Shown here in pieces: positions 1 through 7,759 of a DNA stretch of 16,418 bases. Where the stretch lies: the NCBI GenBank assembly GCA_947371715.1, contig CANBQQ010000024.1:1-16418 (forward strand). Direction: 5' to 3'. The first letter of the stretch is position 1; every line of letters begins with the position of its first letter. A program made the translations under genes and the position numbers. The notes below the pieces were generated by a model that did no database searches, was not told where the DNA came from, and worked only from the letters and a program-made list of their open reading frames with translations. The stretch comes from Flavipsychrobacter stenotrophus. GTDB taxonomy: Bacteria; Bacteroidota; Bacteroidia; Chitinophagales; Chitinophagaceae.

Positions 1-22
1 AAATTTTATTTTGTAGAACTAT

Positions 23-54
23 TTGTACAGAACACCTGCTACCTATTATATTTT
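23..54 (+). promoter_or_regulatory. Candidate Bacteroidota-type promoter for the GH92 gene
   Basis: A TTG at 23-25 is followed after 21 bases by TATATTTT at 47-54. This is one mismatch (final G) from the TAnnTTTG -7 box, with the 19-21 base spacing known for the Bacteroidota primary sigma factor. Transcription would start roughly 20 bases before the ATG at 83. The match is inferred by eye and the region is AT-rich, so chance is possible. Confidence 0.45.
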
Positions 55-82
55 AATAACTTGCACCTCCAATTGATTGATT

Positions 83-2320
83 ATGGTTAATAAACTAAAG
101 AAGGTCAGCATTTTGTTTGCCTTGGCAATAAGTTCATACGCACAGGCACAAAACCTCACTAAATACATAGATCCTATGATCGGCACAGGTGGCCATGGTC
201 ACACTTACCCCGGTGCTACAGTTCCGTTTGGTATGGTGCAGCTCAGTCCCGATAATGGAGATGAGGGTTGGGATTGGTGTAGCGGCTATAATTACAGTAG
301 CCCGGCTATTGCAGGCTTTAGTCATATGCACCTGAGTGGTACCGGCTGCGGCGACTGGACAGATATCTCTGTGATGCCGCATACAAGCCTTATAGCCGAT
401 TCTTTCAGGTATTTCAAAGTGCCGTTCGATCATAAGAACGAACAAGCATCTGCAGGTTTCTACAGCGTTGCAATGAACAACGGTGTTAAAGTATCGCTTA
501 CCACTACAGAGCGCGTAGGGTTTCATAAATACGAATTTCCTAAGGGTAGCACCCCCTTCGTTCGTTTCCAGCTCAATTACATGATCAACTGGGATAGCAC
601 TGTTAAGACGCGTATACTGCTGCTCAATGATTCTACAGTAGTAGGGTACAGATACTCTTATGGCTGGGCCAATGTAGAGCGCGTATACTTTGCAGCGCGT
701 GTAAACAGATCAATAAAGAACCTCCATATTTTTGAGTGCCGCACTCATGGCGAAATAAAGCAGATAGATGAAACGGGCAAGGACTACAACGGTGAGCTGG
801 AATTTACAGACCTCAATGGGCAGCCATTAATGATGAAGGTGGCCCTGTCATCAGTTAGCTATGACAAGGCCCTGGAAGCACTGCGGGAGATAAAGGGATG
901 GGACTTTGAAGCCTACAAGAAGAAGGCAGAAATGATGTGGGAGCAGGAACTGGAGAAGACTGTTGTTAAGACCAATGACGAACACCTGAAGCGCATCTTC
1001 TACACTGCCGTTTACCACACCTGTCTGGCTCCAGTTTTGTACTCTGATGCTGATGGCTATTATAAAAACGCTAAAGACAATGTACGCCGCATGCGCAAGG
1101 GCCAGCGCTACACCGTATTCTCTTTGTGGGATACCTTCAGAGGTTTGAACCCATTGTTTACCCTAACGCAGCCTACCCGCAATATTGACATCCTCAATAG
1201 TATGCTGGCATTTTACGAAGAGAATGGTCTTTTGCCGGTATGGGACCTCAGTACTTTTGAGACCAACTGTATGAGTGGTTATCACGCTGTACCTGTCCTT
1301 GCTGATGCGGTTTTGAAAGACACCAAAGGCCTTGATGCTAACCTTGCATTTGAAGCTATGCTGGCAAGCGCCAACCAGAAAGAACGTGGCACACAAGACT
1401 ACATCAAGTATGGTTACCTCCCTTCCGATAAGGGCTCTTTCAGCGTTACCCTCACTGTTGAGTATGCTTATGACGACTGGTGTATAGCTCAGGTAGCTAA
1501 GAAATTGGGTAAGATGGATCTCTATGCAACGTTCATGAAGCGTGCAGACTCCTGGAAACAGTTATTTGATGCAAAAACAGGCTTTATGCGCGGCAAAAAA
1601 GCTAATGGCTCTTGGGTAACTCCATTCGATCCATACTTCGCTTCTACCGACTGGAGAACCTCTAATTACGAAGAAGGCAATGCATGGCAGTACACCTTCT
1701 TTGTGCCGCATGATATTCAGGGCCTTGCCAATGCATTCGGAGGTAACGATGCATTCATTCTCAAACTAGACTCATTGTTCAGTGTTAATTCAAACATCAA
1801 AGGTGAATCTGCGCCTCCCGATATGAGTGGACTTATAGGTCAGTATGCTCACGGTAATGAGCCTAGTCACCACATCGCCTATATGTACAACTTTGTAGGT
1901 CAGCCATGGAAGACCCAGGAGCGTGTGCGCAACATTATCGAAACTATGTACCACGATAAACCCGAAGGCTACGCCGGTAATGAGGATTGTGGTCAGATGA
2001 GTGCCTGGGCAGTTTGGAGTATGATGGGTTTCTTCCCTGCCAATCCTGCTAATGGCGAATATGTATTCGGCAGCCCTGTCTTCGATGATTTGTCCCTCAA
2101 GCTACCTTCAGGCAAGACCATGCACATCAAAACTAAAAACAACAGTAAGGCCAACATATACATACAGGGTATCACCCTAAATGGTAAGCCTTATTCAAAA
2201 ACATACATTTCCCATGCTGAGTTACTAAAGGGGGGCGTACTGGAATTTACTATGGGTGACAAGCCCAACAAAAAGTGGGGTAAAGATACAAATAACTGGC
2301 CATCTACAGCGCTTAAATAA
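83..2320 (+). CDS. Secreted GH92 family alpha-mannosidase
   Basis: The product is about 745 residues. Its N-terminal signal peptide has a basic start, a hydrophobic core and an AQAQ cleavage region, followed at once by the GH92 hallmark IDPMIGTGGHGHTYPG and then VPFGMVQLSPD. Further GH92 signatures in order are SHMHLSGTGCGDW, SLWDTFRGLNPL (about 350), EGNAWQY (about 531), GNEPSHHIAYMYNF (about 590) and GNEDCGQMSAW (about 632-642). Acidic residues in the last three motifs are the candidates for the catalytic acid, the base and calcium coordination in this calcium-dependent exo-mannosidase family. It would trim alpha-linked mannose from glycans in the periplasm or at the cell surface. The length fits the family. 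ATG at 83 is preferred over an in-frame TTG at 77. No SusC/SusD pair or other glycosidase lies within view, so this is an orphan copy rather than part of a visible polysaccharide utilisation locus. Confidence 0.95.
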   Translation: MVNKLKKVSILFALAISSYAQAQNLTKYIDPMIGTGGHGHTYPGATVPFGMVQLSPDNGDEGWDWCSGYNYSSPAIAGFSHMHLSGTGCGDWTDISVMPHTSLIADSFRYFKVPFDHKNEQASAGFYSVAMNNGVKVSLTTTERVGFHKYEFPKGSTPFVRFQLNYMINWDSTVKTRILLLNDSTVVGYRYSYGWANVERVYFAARVNRSIKNLHIFECRTHGEIKQIDETGKDYNGELEFTDLNGQPLMMKVALSSVSYDKALEALREIKGWDFEAYKKKAEMMWEQELEKTVVKTNDEHLKRIFYTAVYHTCLAPVLYSDADGYYKNAKDNVRRMRKGQRYTVFSLWDTFRGLNPLFTLTQPTRNIDILNSMLAFYEENGLLPVWDLSTFETNCMSGYHAVPVLADAVLKDTKGLDANLAFEAMLASANQKERGTQDYIKYGYLPSDKGSFSVTLTVEYAYDDWCIAQVAKKLGKMDLYATFMKRADSWKQLFDAKTGFMRGKKANGSWVTPFDPYFASTDWRTSNYEEGNAWQYTFFVPHDIQGLANAFGGNDAFILKLDSLFSVNSNIKGESAPPDMSGLIGQYAHGNEPSHHIAYMYNFVGQPWKTQERVRNIIETMYHDKPEGYAGNEDCGQMSAWAVWSMMGFFPANPANGEYVFGSPVFDDLSLKLPSGKTMHIKTKNNSKANIYIQGITLNGKPYSKTYISHAELLKGGVLEFTMGDKPNKKWGKDTNNWPSTALK

Positions 2321-2347
2321 AGCTTTAGCAACTATTCACATCATTCA

Positions 2348-2384
2348 TAGAGCCATGGTTAACACCCATGGCTCTATTTTTTTT
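2348..2384 (+). terminator. Rho-independent terminator after the GH92 gene
   Basis: TAGAGCCATGG at 2348-2358 pairs perfectly with CCATGGCTCTA at 2366-2376. This gives an 11 bp stem with a 7 base loop, followed directly by eight T at 2377-2384. It lies 27 bases after the stop codon. Confidence 0.95.
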
Positions 2385-2499
2385 GTGTGCTCGCCAATAA
2401 AATTGAGATCTTACCGATCTGTTCAATACATTTCTTCGTAATTATTTGACTAGCAGAGCACTATCTCAAATATTTTTAGAAAAAAGGTGCCAATTTCTT

Positions 2500-2529
2500 T
2501 TGTTATTCAATTGTTAATCGCTAAGTTCG
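2500..2529 (+). promoter_or_regulatory. Candidate promoter for the small beta-helix-like gene
   Basis: TTG at 2500-2502 is followed after 19 bases by TAAGTTCG at 2522-2529, one mismatch from TAnnTTTG. The predicted start site would lie only about 6 bases before the ATG at 2542, or about 15 before the second ATG at 2551. If the promoter is real, the later start may be the one used. Confidence 0.4.
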
Positions 2530-2541
2530 TGTTTGTAAATA

Positions 2542-3003
2542 ATGTCAACTATGGCTCGTGATCTAAAAGGGTATAAGAATATTGAAAAGCTTGTAAATGA
2601 GTTGATTAAGTCGCCAAAACAAGTAAAGCCAATAGCCACACAAAGCATGATAAGCAATTGCGTGCAGGTGCAGCCATATAACTATATCGACGGTAATGTG
2701 CAGGAGGTGATCATCAGTAATGTTTCATTTGTCAGCGATTTTTCACTGATATCAATTGCCGCCAACAAGCTCATCATTATCGAAGATTGTGTTTTTCATG
2801 CCGCTATGCAGCTGCACTGTCTTAAAGATGCGCGTATCATCATCCGTAATTGCAGGTTCAGGCAGGCGCCTGTTGTAAAAGCCAAAAGATCGCAGGTAAC
2901 AGAAATTTCAAATGCGCCTGTAGCGTCAATTACTACAAATTTAACTCCCGATATTTCGTTCTCTTCCGCTATTGCGTTGCTGGATACCATTATCCTCAAC
3001 TAA
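2542..3003 (+). CDS. Small orphan protein with beta-helix-like repeats
   Basis: This 153-residue protein does not match a family I can name. It has no signal peptide. Residues 1-40 are polar and probably helical. From residue 55 there are three back-to-back segments of 21-22 residues that open with a hydrophobic strand and a small-residue corner: EVIISNVSF (55-63), LIIIEDCVF (77-85) and RIIIRNCRF (98-106). This period and pattern is what one coil of a right-handed parallel beta-helix looks like. A weaker fourth segment follows at about 119-140. At three or four coils it would be a very short helix. It stands alone, with the GH92 terminator upstream and repeats downstream. ATG at 2551 is an alternative start. 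The repeat pattern and open length favour a real gene, while the function is unknown. Confidence 0.7.
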   Translation: MSTMARDLKGYKNIEKLVNELIKSPKQVKPIATQSMISNCVQVQPYNYIDGNVQEVIISNVSFVSDFSLISIAANKLIIIEDCVFHAAMQLHCLKDARIIIRNCRFRQAPVVKAKRSQVTEISNAPVASITTNLTPDISFSSAIALLDTIILN

Positions 3004-3009
3004 AATTAG

Positions 3010-3066
3010 TCTGCTATTGCATCGTACATATCAGGTACATACCCGATTGGCGTATGCAATAGCAGA
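3010..3066. repeat. 13 bp perfect inverted repeat after the orphan gene
   Basis: TCTGCTATTGCAT at 3010-3022 is exactly complementary to ATGCAATAGCAGA at 3054-3066, with a 31 base loop. It starts 6 bases after the stop codon at 3001-3003. No T-run follows on either strand, so it is not a classic intrinsic terminator. It could be an mRNA-protecting 3' hairpin. Confidence 0.7.
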
Positions 3067-3123
3067 ACCTAATTATTTTCCTTCGCCACAGAAATTAGAC
3101 GGCAATTTAAGGCACTAATACCA

Positions 3124-3196
3124 TGTCATGATGCCGAAGGTATCAGAGGTCTATAGCAAATTCAGTTAATAATATTGTCACGATGCCGAAGGTATC
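3124..3196. repeat. Pair of short GATGCC-GAA-GGTATC palindromic repeats
   Basis: The 15-mer GATGCCGAAGGTATC occurs at 3130-3144 and 3182-3196. It sits inside 21 bp copies (3124-3144 and 3176-3196) that differ at one base. Each folds into a 7 bp hairpin with a GAA loop. The closing pair is T-A in the first copy and C-G in the second, a compensated change that keeps the stem. The copies are REP-like short palindromes spaced 52 bp apart. Confidence 0.75.
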
Positions 3197-3306
3197 GCAT
3201 GTTTGTATAAGCAACGTTCGGTGTAAGGTCATAGACATAATATGGTTTTAAATCCATCATACGCACTTTTAGGTTTTCACTTTTCACCTTTGACTTCTTT
3301 TAGTCC

Positions 3307-3314
3307 TACCTTTG
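3307..3314 (+). promoter_or_regulatory. TAnnTTTG -7 box upstream of the rlmK-like gene
   Basis: TACCTTTG is an exact match to TAnnTTTG. A TTTG lies at 3289-3292 but its spacing to the box is too short for the usual -33 element. Transcription from here would include the ATG at 3364 and also the TTG at 3334, so it does not decide the start. Confidence 0.45.
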
Positions 3315-3363
3315 CAGCCTTAATCATTACTGCTTGACTACTCCGAATCCCGATAAACAGATC

Positions 3364-4299
3364 ATGTTCAAAAATCGCCTGCTGAAGGTGTGGAAGCACA
3401 TCAGCAAACTGGCTAAAAGGCAGAACATTGCCTGTTTCCGCTTTTATGATCATGATCTTCCTGAATTTCCTTTTGCCATAGAGTGGCTGAATGGTGATGT
3501 GCATGCTGCAGAATACAAGCGCAGGCATGGTATGGAAGATGAAGAGCACGAACTCTGGCTGGCGGCTTGCAAGCAAACCATAGCTGAGGTTATAGAGGCC
3601 GACCCCGAACGCATATTCATGAAGATCCGCCAGCGCAAAGCAGGCAGGCAGGGGCAGTACGAAAAGTTCAACGAGGAGAAAGAAGAAAAAGTAGAACGAA
3701 TAGTCCCTGAAGGCGGCCTTAATTTCATTATCAACCTCACCGATTATCTCGATACAGGTCTGTTCCTCGATCACCGCATAACACGCGGAATGGTGCGCGA
3801 TGAAGCCAAGGGGAAGAACGTCCTTAACCTGTTTTGCTACACCGGCTCATTCAGCGTATATGCCGCCAGTGGCGGCGCTGCCAGCGTTACTTCTGTAGAT
3901 CTTTCTAAGACATACATCAACTGGGCCAAGCGCAATATGCAGTACAACAAGCTGTATAAAGATACCCAGCACGACTTCATACATGGCGATGTGATGGAGT
4001 GGCTAGATTATATGCCCAAAGACACGTACGATATCATCGTCTGCGACCCGCCTACTTTCTCCAACAGTAAGCGCATGGAAGATACATTCGATGTGCAGCG
4101 CGACCACGTAATGCTGCTCAAAAAGCTATTGAAAGGTTGCACTGAATACGGCAAAATATACTTCAGCAACAACTATCGCGATTTCGTTTTAGACCGCGAT
4201 TCTATTCCCGCTGCCACAGTAAAAGACATCACCGCACAAACCACCCCCTTCGACTTCCAGGGTAAGCTGCACCGCAAGTGCTACATGATTCAGAAATAA
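3364..4299 (+). CDS. rlmK: Stand-alone RlmK-type 23S rRNA methyltransferase
   Basis: The 311-residue product matches the C-terminal (RlmK) half of the E. coli RlmKL fusion. The opening FKNRLLKVWKHISKLAKRQ and the FRFYDHDLPEFPFAIE stretch correspond to the RlmK N-terminal region. The SAM-binding motif NLFCYTGSFSVYA lies at about 155-167 and the catalytic-loop DPPTFSNSKRM at 228-238, which is close to the E. coli protein. The expected reaction is N7-methylation of G2069 in 23S rRNA (E. coli numbering) during 50S assembly, in the cytoplasm. The N-terminal THUMP/RlmL half is absent, so its job would fall to a separate gene outside the window. The reading frame is open back to a TTG at 3334, but ATG at 3364 matches where the conserved sequence begins. 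The gene ends just before the tandem repeat array. Confidence 0.9.
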   Translation: MFKNRLLKVWKHISKLAKRQNIACFRFYDHDLPEFPFAIEWLNGDVHAAEYKRRHGMEDEEHELWLAACKQTIAEVIEADPERIFMKIRQRKAGRQGQYEKFNEEKEEKVERIVPEGGLNFIINLTDYLDTGLFLDHRITRGMVRDEAKGKNVLNLFCYTGSFSVYAASGGAASVTSVDLSKTYINWAKRNMQYNKLYKDTQHDFIHGDVMEWLDYMPKDTYDIIVCDPPTFSNSKRMEDTFDVQRDHVMLLKKLLKGCTEYGKIYFSNNYRDFVLDRDSIPAATVKDITAQTTPFDFQGKLHRKCYMIQK

Positions 4300-4317
4300 T
4301 GGCGTAATGGCTCGGAT

Positions 4318-4850
4318 ACTGTCGCGAGAGTTAGCGTAGCGCACACGTGACGACTAATTTGACGGGTCTCTGACCCGACACATCGCACTGGTCGAAGCAT
4401 CCCGCTTCGTCCTAGGCCATGCAAGCGTCTCGCTTGCGAATAACACCTACTGTCGCGAGAGTTAGCGCAGCGCTCTCATGACGACTAATTTGACGGGTCA
4501 GGCTTGCGAAAAAAATTACGCACTGGTCGAAGCGTCCCGCTTCGTCCTCACTAATGCAAGCGTCTCGCTTGCGAATAACATCACTACTCAAACACCTACT
4601 GTCGCGAGGGTTAGCATAGCGCTCTCGTGACGACTAATTTGACGGGTCTCTGCCCCGACACATCGCACAGGTCGAAGCGTCCCGCTTCGTCCTAGGCCAT
4701 GCAAGCGTCTCGCTTGCGAATAACACCTACTGTCGCGAGAGTTAGCGCAGCGCTCTCGTGACGACTAATTTGACGGGTCTCTGACCCGACACATCGCACT
4801 GGTCGAAGCGTCCCGCTTCGTCCTCACTCATGCACGCGTCAGGCTTGCGA
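4318..4850. repeat. Four-unit tandem array of composite A-B palindromic repeats
   Basis: Units start at 4318, 4449, 4598 and 4729 with lengths of 131, 149, 131 and about 122. This array fills the whole spacer between two convergent genes. Each unit is module A then module B. Module A holds an 11 bp arm pair, TGTCGCGAGAG with CTCTCGTGACG, and in units 1, 3 and 4 the hairpin CGGGTC-TCT-GACCCG (unit 3 has one mismatch). Module B holds CGAAGCG-TCC-CGCTTCG and GCAAGCG-TCT-CGCTTGC. Unit 2 lacks the GGGTC hairpin and carries in its place a segment identical to 4838-4860. Unit 4 has a degenerate last hairpin and runs into the stop codon of the minus-strand gene. There is no open frame of interest. 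The GC-rich hairpins may end transcription from both sides. Confidence 0.95.
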
Positions 4851-4856
4851 AAAAAA

Positions 4857-6560
4857 TTACTCAAACAACTCTTCCTTACTCATCGGCCTGCGCTCTATGA
4901 GCCACTTAAACCTGCTTAGGCGTGTATTAGGTATGTCAGCCTTCTCCAGCGGAGTTAACGTCTGGTGTACGTTCTTATTGAACAATATGCTGCTTATCGA
5001 CTGGTCTGCAAAAAACACCCGCATCTTATCGCCCTTAGCCTGCAGTACACCTATATATGCACCATGGTCGTCTTTGGTATAATAGATCACTTCCGCATTA
5101 GGATACACGTTAAGATCTGTCATCGCATTATTCTTAAAAAATCCTTTCAGTGTCTTGCCTTGCACCTGGTCATAAAGGCCTGCATCTGTAGGGCCTGCCA
5201 GCGATACTATGAAAGCATTATTAGGCACATAGATACTCTTTATCCTGTTACTTTCGCTCAGCTTCATGATAATGGTATCACCCGTCACCTGGCTGTTTCT
5301 CGACCACGCTACAGGATTAGCGATCATACGGATGCACGAATCGGTTTGTGTATAGACAATGCTATCGCACACACCTTGCAGCGAGTCTGAAAATATCTTC
5401 ACATGGTGATAGCCGGTAAACAACAATGGCGCAGTAGAGTCAGCTACAGTAGTGTCTTCAGCTATAGCAGCAATGGCTGGCTCTTTCTTGTTCTTTCTTT
5501 TTTTCTCTTTGAGTATTATTATTTCGGCCGATTTATCCTTTTGTCCCGCAGTTACCAAAGTATCCCCCGATTTGGCTTTGTTCTTCTTTGCAGTAAGTAT
5601 CGGTGCAGAATAGAATGTATCTGCTCTTAGGTACAACGTATCTTTTCCATTTACGGTTTGCAACACAGGCTTATCTATCGCCCACATTACACGCTTCTTT
5701 ATCAGGTAGGTAGCCCTGCCGCAATACATGGTAGAGTGGTGGCCCGTATCTACTGCTATCACATGGCCATAGGCGTAACTAAGACCGCGTTTCTTATTGT
5801 AATATAGGGTATCCGACTCTATATACTGACCATCATACCACACCGAAGACGGGGAATTAAAACCAGCCACTCCATTTACGTTGTCATAATAGCCATTGCT
5901 GGTTTGTAGTATGGTCCGCCCGCTATCTCCCACCACCAGCGACTTCGCGAAGAACTGGGTCAACTTTGTCTCCGTATTATACATCATGTCTTGCGACTTG
6001 GTGTGATACTGAGGATCCTTCACTATAGCATTACCCAGAAAGTGAGCCTCCTTGGTCTTTACATTATAGATGGCCCTGTTACTCGTTACTATTGTTGAGT
6101 CTGCCTGTAGTGTACCTGTATTCTCATACTCGCCAACTTTCGTCCCTAGGTTATAGGTCATGTCATCGCTCCATAGGCGGTTCTTGCCATCAGTTAGGGT
6201 TACATTGCCCTGCATGTAGGCGATCTTTGTCGCAGCAGTGTAGCGCAGATAGTCGCACGTGCCCTGTGTGCCGCCTTCCTGTGCTATCCTTACATTGCTG
6301 AATGCCTGTAGGGTATTAGTGGTCTTATTCTGGTAAAGGCTATCGCAATAGAGCGTATCCGTTCCCTGCTGCATGATCACATCACCTATAAATCGGAAAT
6401 AGTCGCCTGTATCGGTATGCGTAAAAGTTACCAGCCGGTTGTTAAGTATGTGTATGGTTATTTTAGAGCTGTCCGTTTTTTGGGCATAAACGCTTGTGCC
6501 GCACAATAGTAGTGCAGACAGGCATAAAGCATAAATAAGAGCAGTGCTGAAATTCTTCAA
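4857..6560 (-). CDS. OstA/LptA-like lipopolysaccharide transport protein
   Basis: This 567-residue protein has an N-terminal signal peptide ending near SVYAQ. A long series of beta-strand repeats of the OstA/LptA type follows (for example FIGDVIMQQGTDTLYCDSL, the AFSNVRI and MQGNVTLTDGKNRLWSDDM segments, and AHFLGNAIVKDPQYHTKSQ). In this fold, stacked beta-jellyroll layers form a periplasmic groove that carries lipopolysaccharide towards the outer membrane. It is much longer than E. coli LptA (185 residues), which is common for Bacteroidota OstA-like proteins. Residues about 330-370 are a Lys/Glu-rich, low-complexity linker. The start is a TTG at 6560-6558. No in-frame ATG lies nearby, and AAGG sits just upstream. 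It follows the MlaD-like gene by 29 bases and is likely co-transcribed with it. Confidence 0.88.
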   Translation of the reverse strand: MKNFSTALIYALCLSALLLCGTSVYAQKTDSSKITIHILNNRLVTFTHTDTGDYFRFIGDVIMQQGTDTLYCDSLYQNKTTNTLQAFSNVRIAQEGGTQGTCDYLRYTAATKIAYMQGNVTLTDGKNRLWSDDMTYNLGTKVGEYENTGTLQADSTIVTSNRAIYNVKTKEAHFLGNAIVKDPQYHTKSQDMMYNTETKLTQFFAKSLVVGDSGRTILQTSNGYYDNVNGVAGFNSPSSVWYDGQYIESDTLYYNKKRGLSYAYGHVIAVDTGHHSTMYCGRATYLIKKRVMWAIDKPVLQTVNGKDTLYLRADTFYSAPILTAKKNKAKSGDTLVTAGQKDKSAEIIILKEKKRKNKKEPAIAAIAEDTTVADSTAPLLFTGYHHVKIFSDSLQGVCDSIVYTQTDSCIRMIANPVAWSRNSQVTGDTIIMKLSESNRIKSIYVPNNAFIVSLAGPTDAGLYDQVQGKTLKGFFKNNAMTDLNVYPNAEVIYYTKDDHGAYIGVLQAKGDKMRVFFADQSISSILFNKNVHQTLTPLEKADIPNTRLSRFKWLIERRPMSKEELFE

Positions 6561-6589
6561 ACCTTGTAGTGTAGCTTTTAAGGCGGTAC

Positions 6590-7516
6590 TTAATCTTTCT
6601 TCTTTTTACCAAACACGGTCACGTTTATATAACGCGATGGGTGAGCCTTAAGATCGCCCAGTAAGTTGGTCATATTGGTATACAGATCTTTATTGTTGAT
6701 CAGCTGTCCTAGTGATCCCTCGCCTTTATTGATCTTGGTGGTAATGCCATTTAGTTGAGTAGAAACGCTATCGAATTGAGCAAGCGTTCTCTGTAATGGC
6801 GCCTTGGCCATTTGATTAGACACATTGCTGAAGTTGGCCATTATGCGACTAAGCGTATCATTGTTCTTGGCCAGGTTGGCCGAAAAACTGTTCGCATTGC
6901 GCAATATACCTTTTACATTTTCAGTTTCGCCATTAAGAGATGCAGTCATCTTAGCAAGGTTATCAGCAGTTGTGTTGATAGATGCAATGGTGCCCTTTAT
7001 GCCGTTACGGTTATCTTCACCAAGCACCACATTTACTCCGGCTATCACTGTGTCCAGTGAGGCAACAGTTTTGCGTAGCGCAGCTATCAGTGGCGTTATC
7101 TCCTTGGTTACATTGTCCATTACGCCCGGCTCTTCAGCTGTCAGCAGGGTAGATTTGGGCTCAGCAACACTGCTGCTTTTGCCCAGGTCCAGCCTTATGT
7201 TCTTACCGTCCAGCAATCCTGCCGATACGATCGTAGCAACCGTTCCCTGCGGAATGATCACATCTTTTCTTACAGCTATCGTCACCTTTACGCCACGCTC
7301 TTCTTCCAGCTCCAGCGATGTGATGTGGCCAACAACCAGTCCACGTATCTCTACTGTGGCCGAGTTAAGCAGTCCGTCTACATTCGTGTAGTTGCAGTAG
7401 TAGATATTATCTTTTGAAAAAAGATCTGCACCTTTCAGAAAGTAGAAGCCGGAAAAAAATATAACAAGCGATATGGTGGCCAACAGGCCAATTCTCACTT
7501 CTTTAGAAATACTCAT
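6590..7516 (-). CDS. MlaD/MCE-domain phospholipid transport protein
   Basis: The product is 308 residues. A short cytoplasmic start (MSISKEVRIG) is followed by one membrane helix (about 9-27) and a single MCE domain (about 37-110) with the typical VDGLLNSATVEIRGLVVG and AGLLDGKNIRL elements. A long helical, Asn/Ser-rich C-terminal part follows (about 130-290), ending in GKKKKD. MCE proteins form hexameric rings that ferry lipids between inner and outer membrane, with an ABC ATPase and permease as partners. None of those partners is in view. The frame is open to an ATG at 7576, but conserved sequence begins at ATG 7516 and the extra 20 residues look non-native. The pairing with the OstA-like gene links phospholipid and lipopolysaccharide traffic in one transcription unit. 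Confidence 0.9.
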   Translation of the reverse strand: MSISKEVRIGLLATISLVIFFSGFYFLKGADLFSKDNIYYCNYTNVDGLLNSATVEIRGLVVGHITSLELEEERGVKVTIAVRKDVIIPQGTVATIVSAGLLDGKNIRLDLGKSSSVAEPKSTLLTAEEPGVMDNVTKEITPLIAALRKTVASLDTVIAGVNVVLGEDNRNGIKGTIASINTTADNLAKMTASLNGETENVKGILRNANSFSANLAKNNDTLSRIMANFSNVSNQMAKAPLQRTLAQFDSVSTQLNGITTKINKGEGSLGQLINNKDLYTNMTNLLGDLKAHPSRYINVTVFGKKKKD

Positions 7517-7533
7517 AAGTAAGTTTGATGTAA

Positions 7534-7541
7534 CAAAAATA
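7534..7541 (-). promoter_or_regulatory. TAnnTTTG -7 box upstream of the mlaD-ostA pair
   Basis: Read on the minus strand this is TATTTTTG, an exact TAnnTTTG match 17 bases before the ATG at 7516. It lies downstream of the alternative ATG at 7576, which supports the shorter start. No convincing -33 TTG is seen at the usual distance. Confidence 0.4.
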
Positions 7542-7676
7542 AGACCATTAAAGTAATAATGCAGTGATTGGGGCAATTAACTCCTCATATAAACGCTAAA
7601 GTTTATTAACAAATCAGCAGCTATATAATTATTTATAGAGAGTAATACATTGGTTAATTGTATTGTAGAGGCACTT

Positions 7677-7718
7677 TTCCTATCATCAGATCGTTAAACT
7701 GTTATTGTCGGATAGGAA
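7677..7718. repeat. 8 bp inverted repeat in the divergent spacer
   Basis: TTCCTATC at 7677-7684 is complementary to GATAGGAA at 7711-7718, with a 26 base gap. It lies 42 bases before the ATG of the 7760 gene and could be an operator or chance. The rest of the 7517-7759 spacer is AT-rich and holds nothing else I recognise. Confidence 0.3.
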
Positions 7719-7759
7719 CAAATAAAAATTCTGGCACGCTTTTCAATACTATGTAAAGT

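Larger units (their letters stand above)
3067..3363. other. Spacer between orphan gene and rlmK-like gene
   Basis: No credible coding region is seen. The spacer holds two copies of a short palindromic repeat (3124-3144 and 3176-3196) and a TAnnTTTG box at 3307-3314. Nothing else recognisable was found. Confidence 0.6.

Noticed and set aside
3010..3066. Inverted repeat considered as an intrinsic terminator
   Set aside because: The loop is 31 bases and no T-run follows on either strand.
3277..3774. 165-codon minus-strand open frame over the rlmK-like gene
   Set aside because: It lies antisense to a gene with clear RlmK motifs, and its protein has a biased, shadow-like composition with no family features.
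4318..4850. Tandem array considered as a CRISPR array
   Set aside because: Units are 131-149 bp and alike throughout, with no short constant repeat alternating with unique spacers. No cas gene is near.
4965..5390. 141-codon plus-strand open frame inside the OstA-like gene
   Set aside because: It is antisense to a well-supported gene and has no recognisable domain.
6825..7391. 188-codon plus-strand open frame over the mlaD-like gene
   Set aside because: It is antisense to a secure MCE-domain gene. The Ser/Val/Leu-rich product looks like a reverse-frame shadow.
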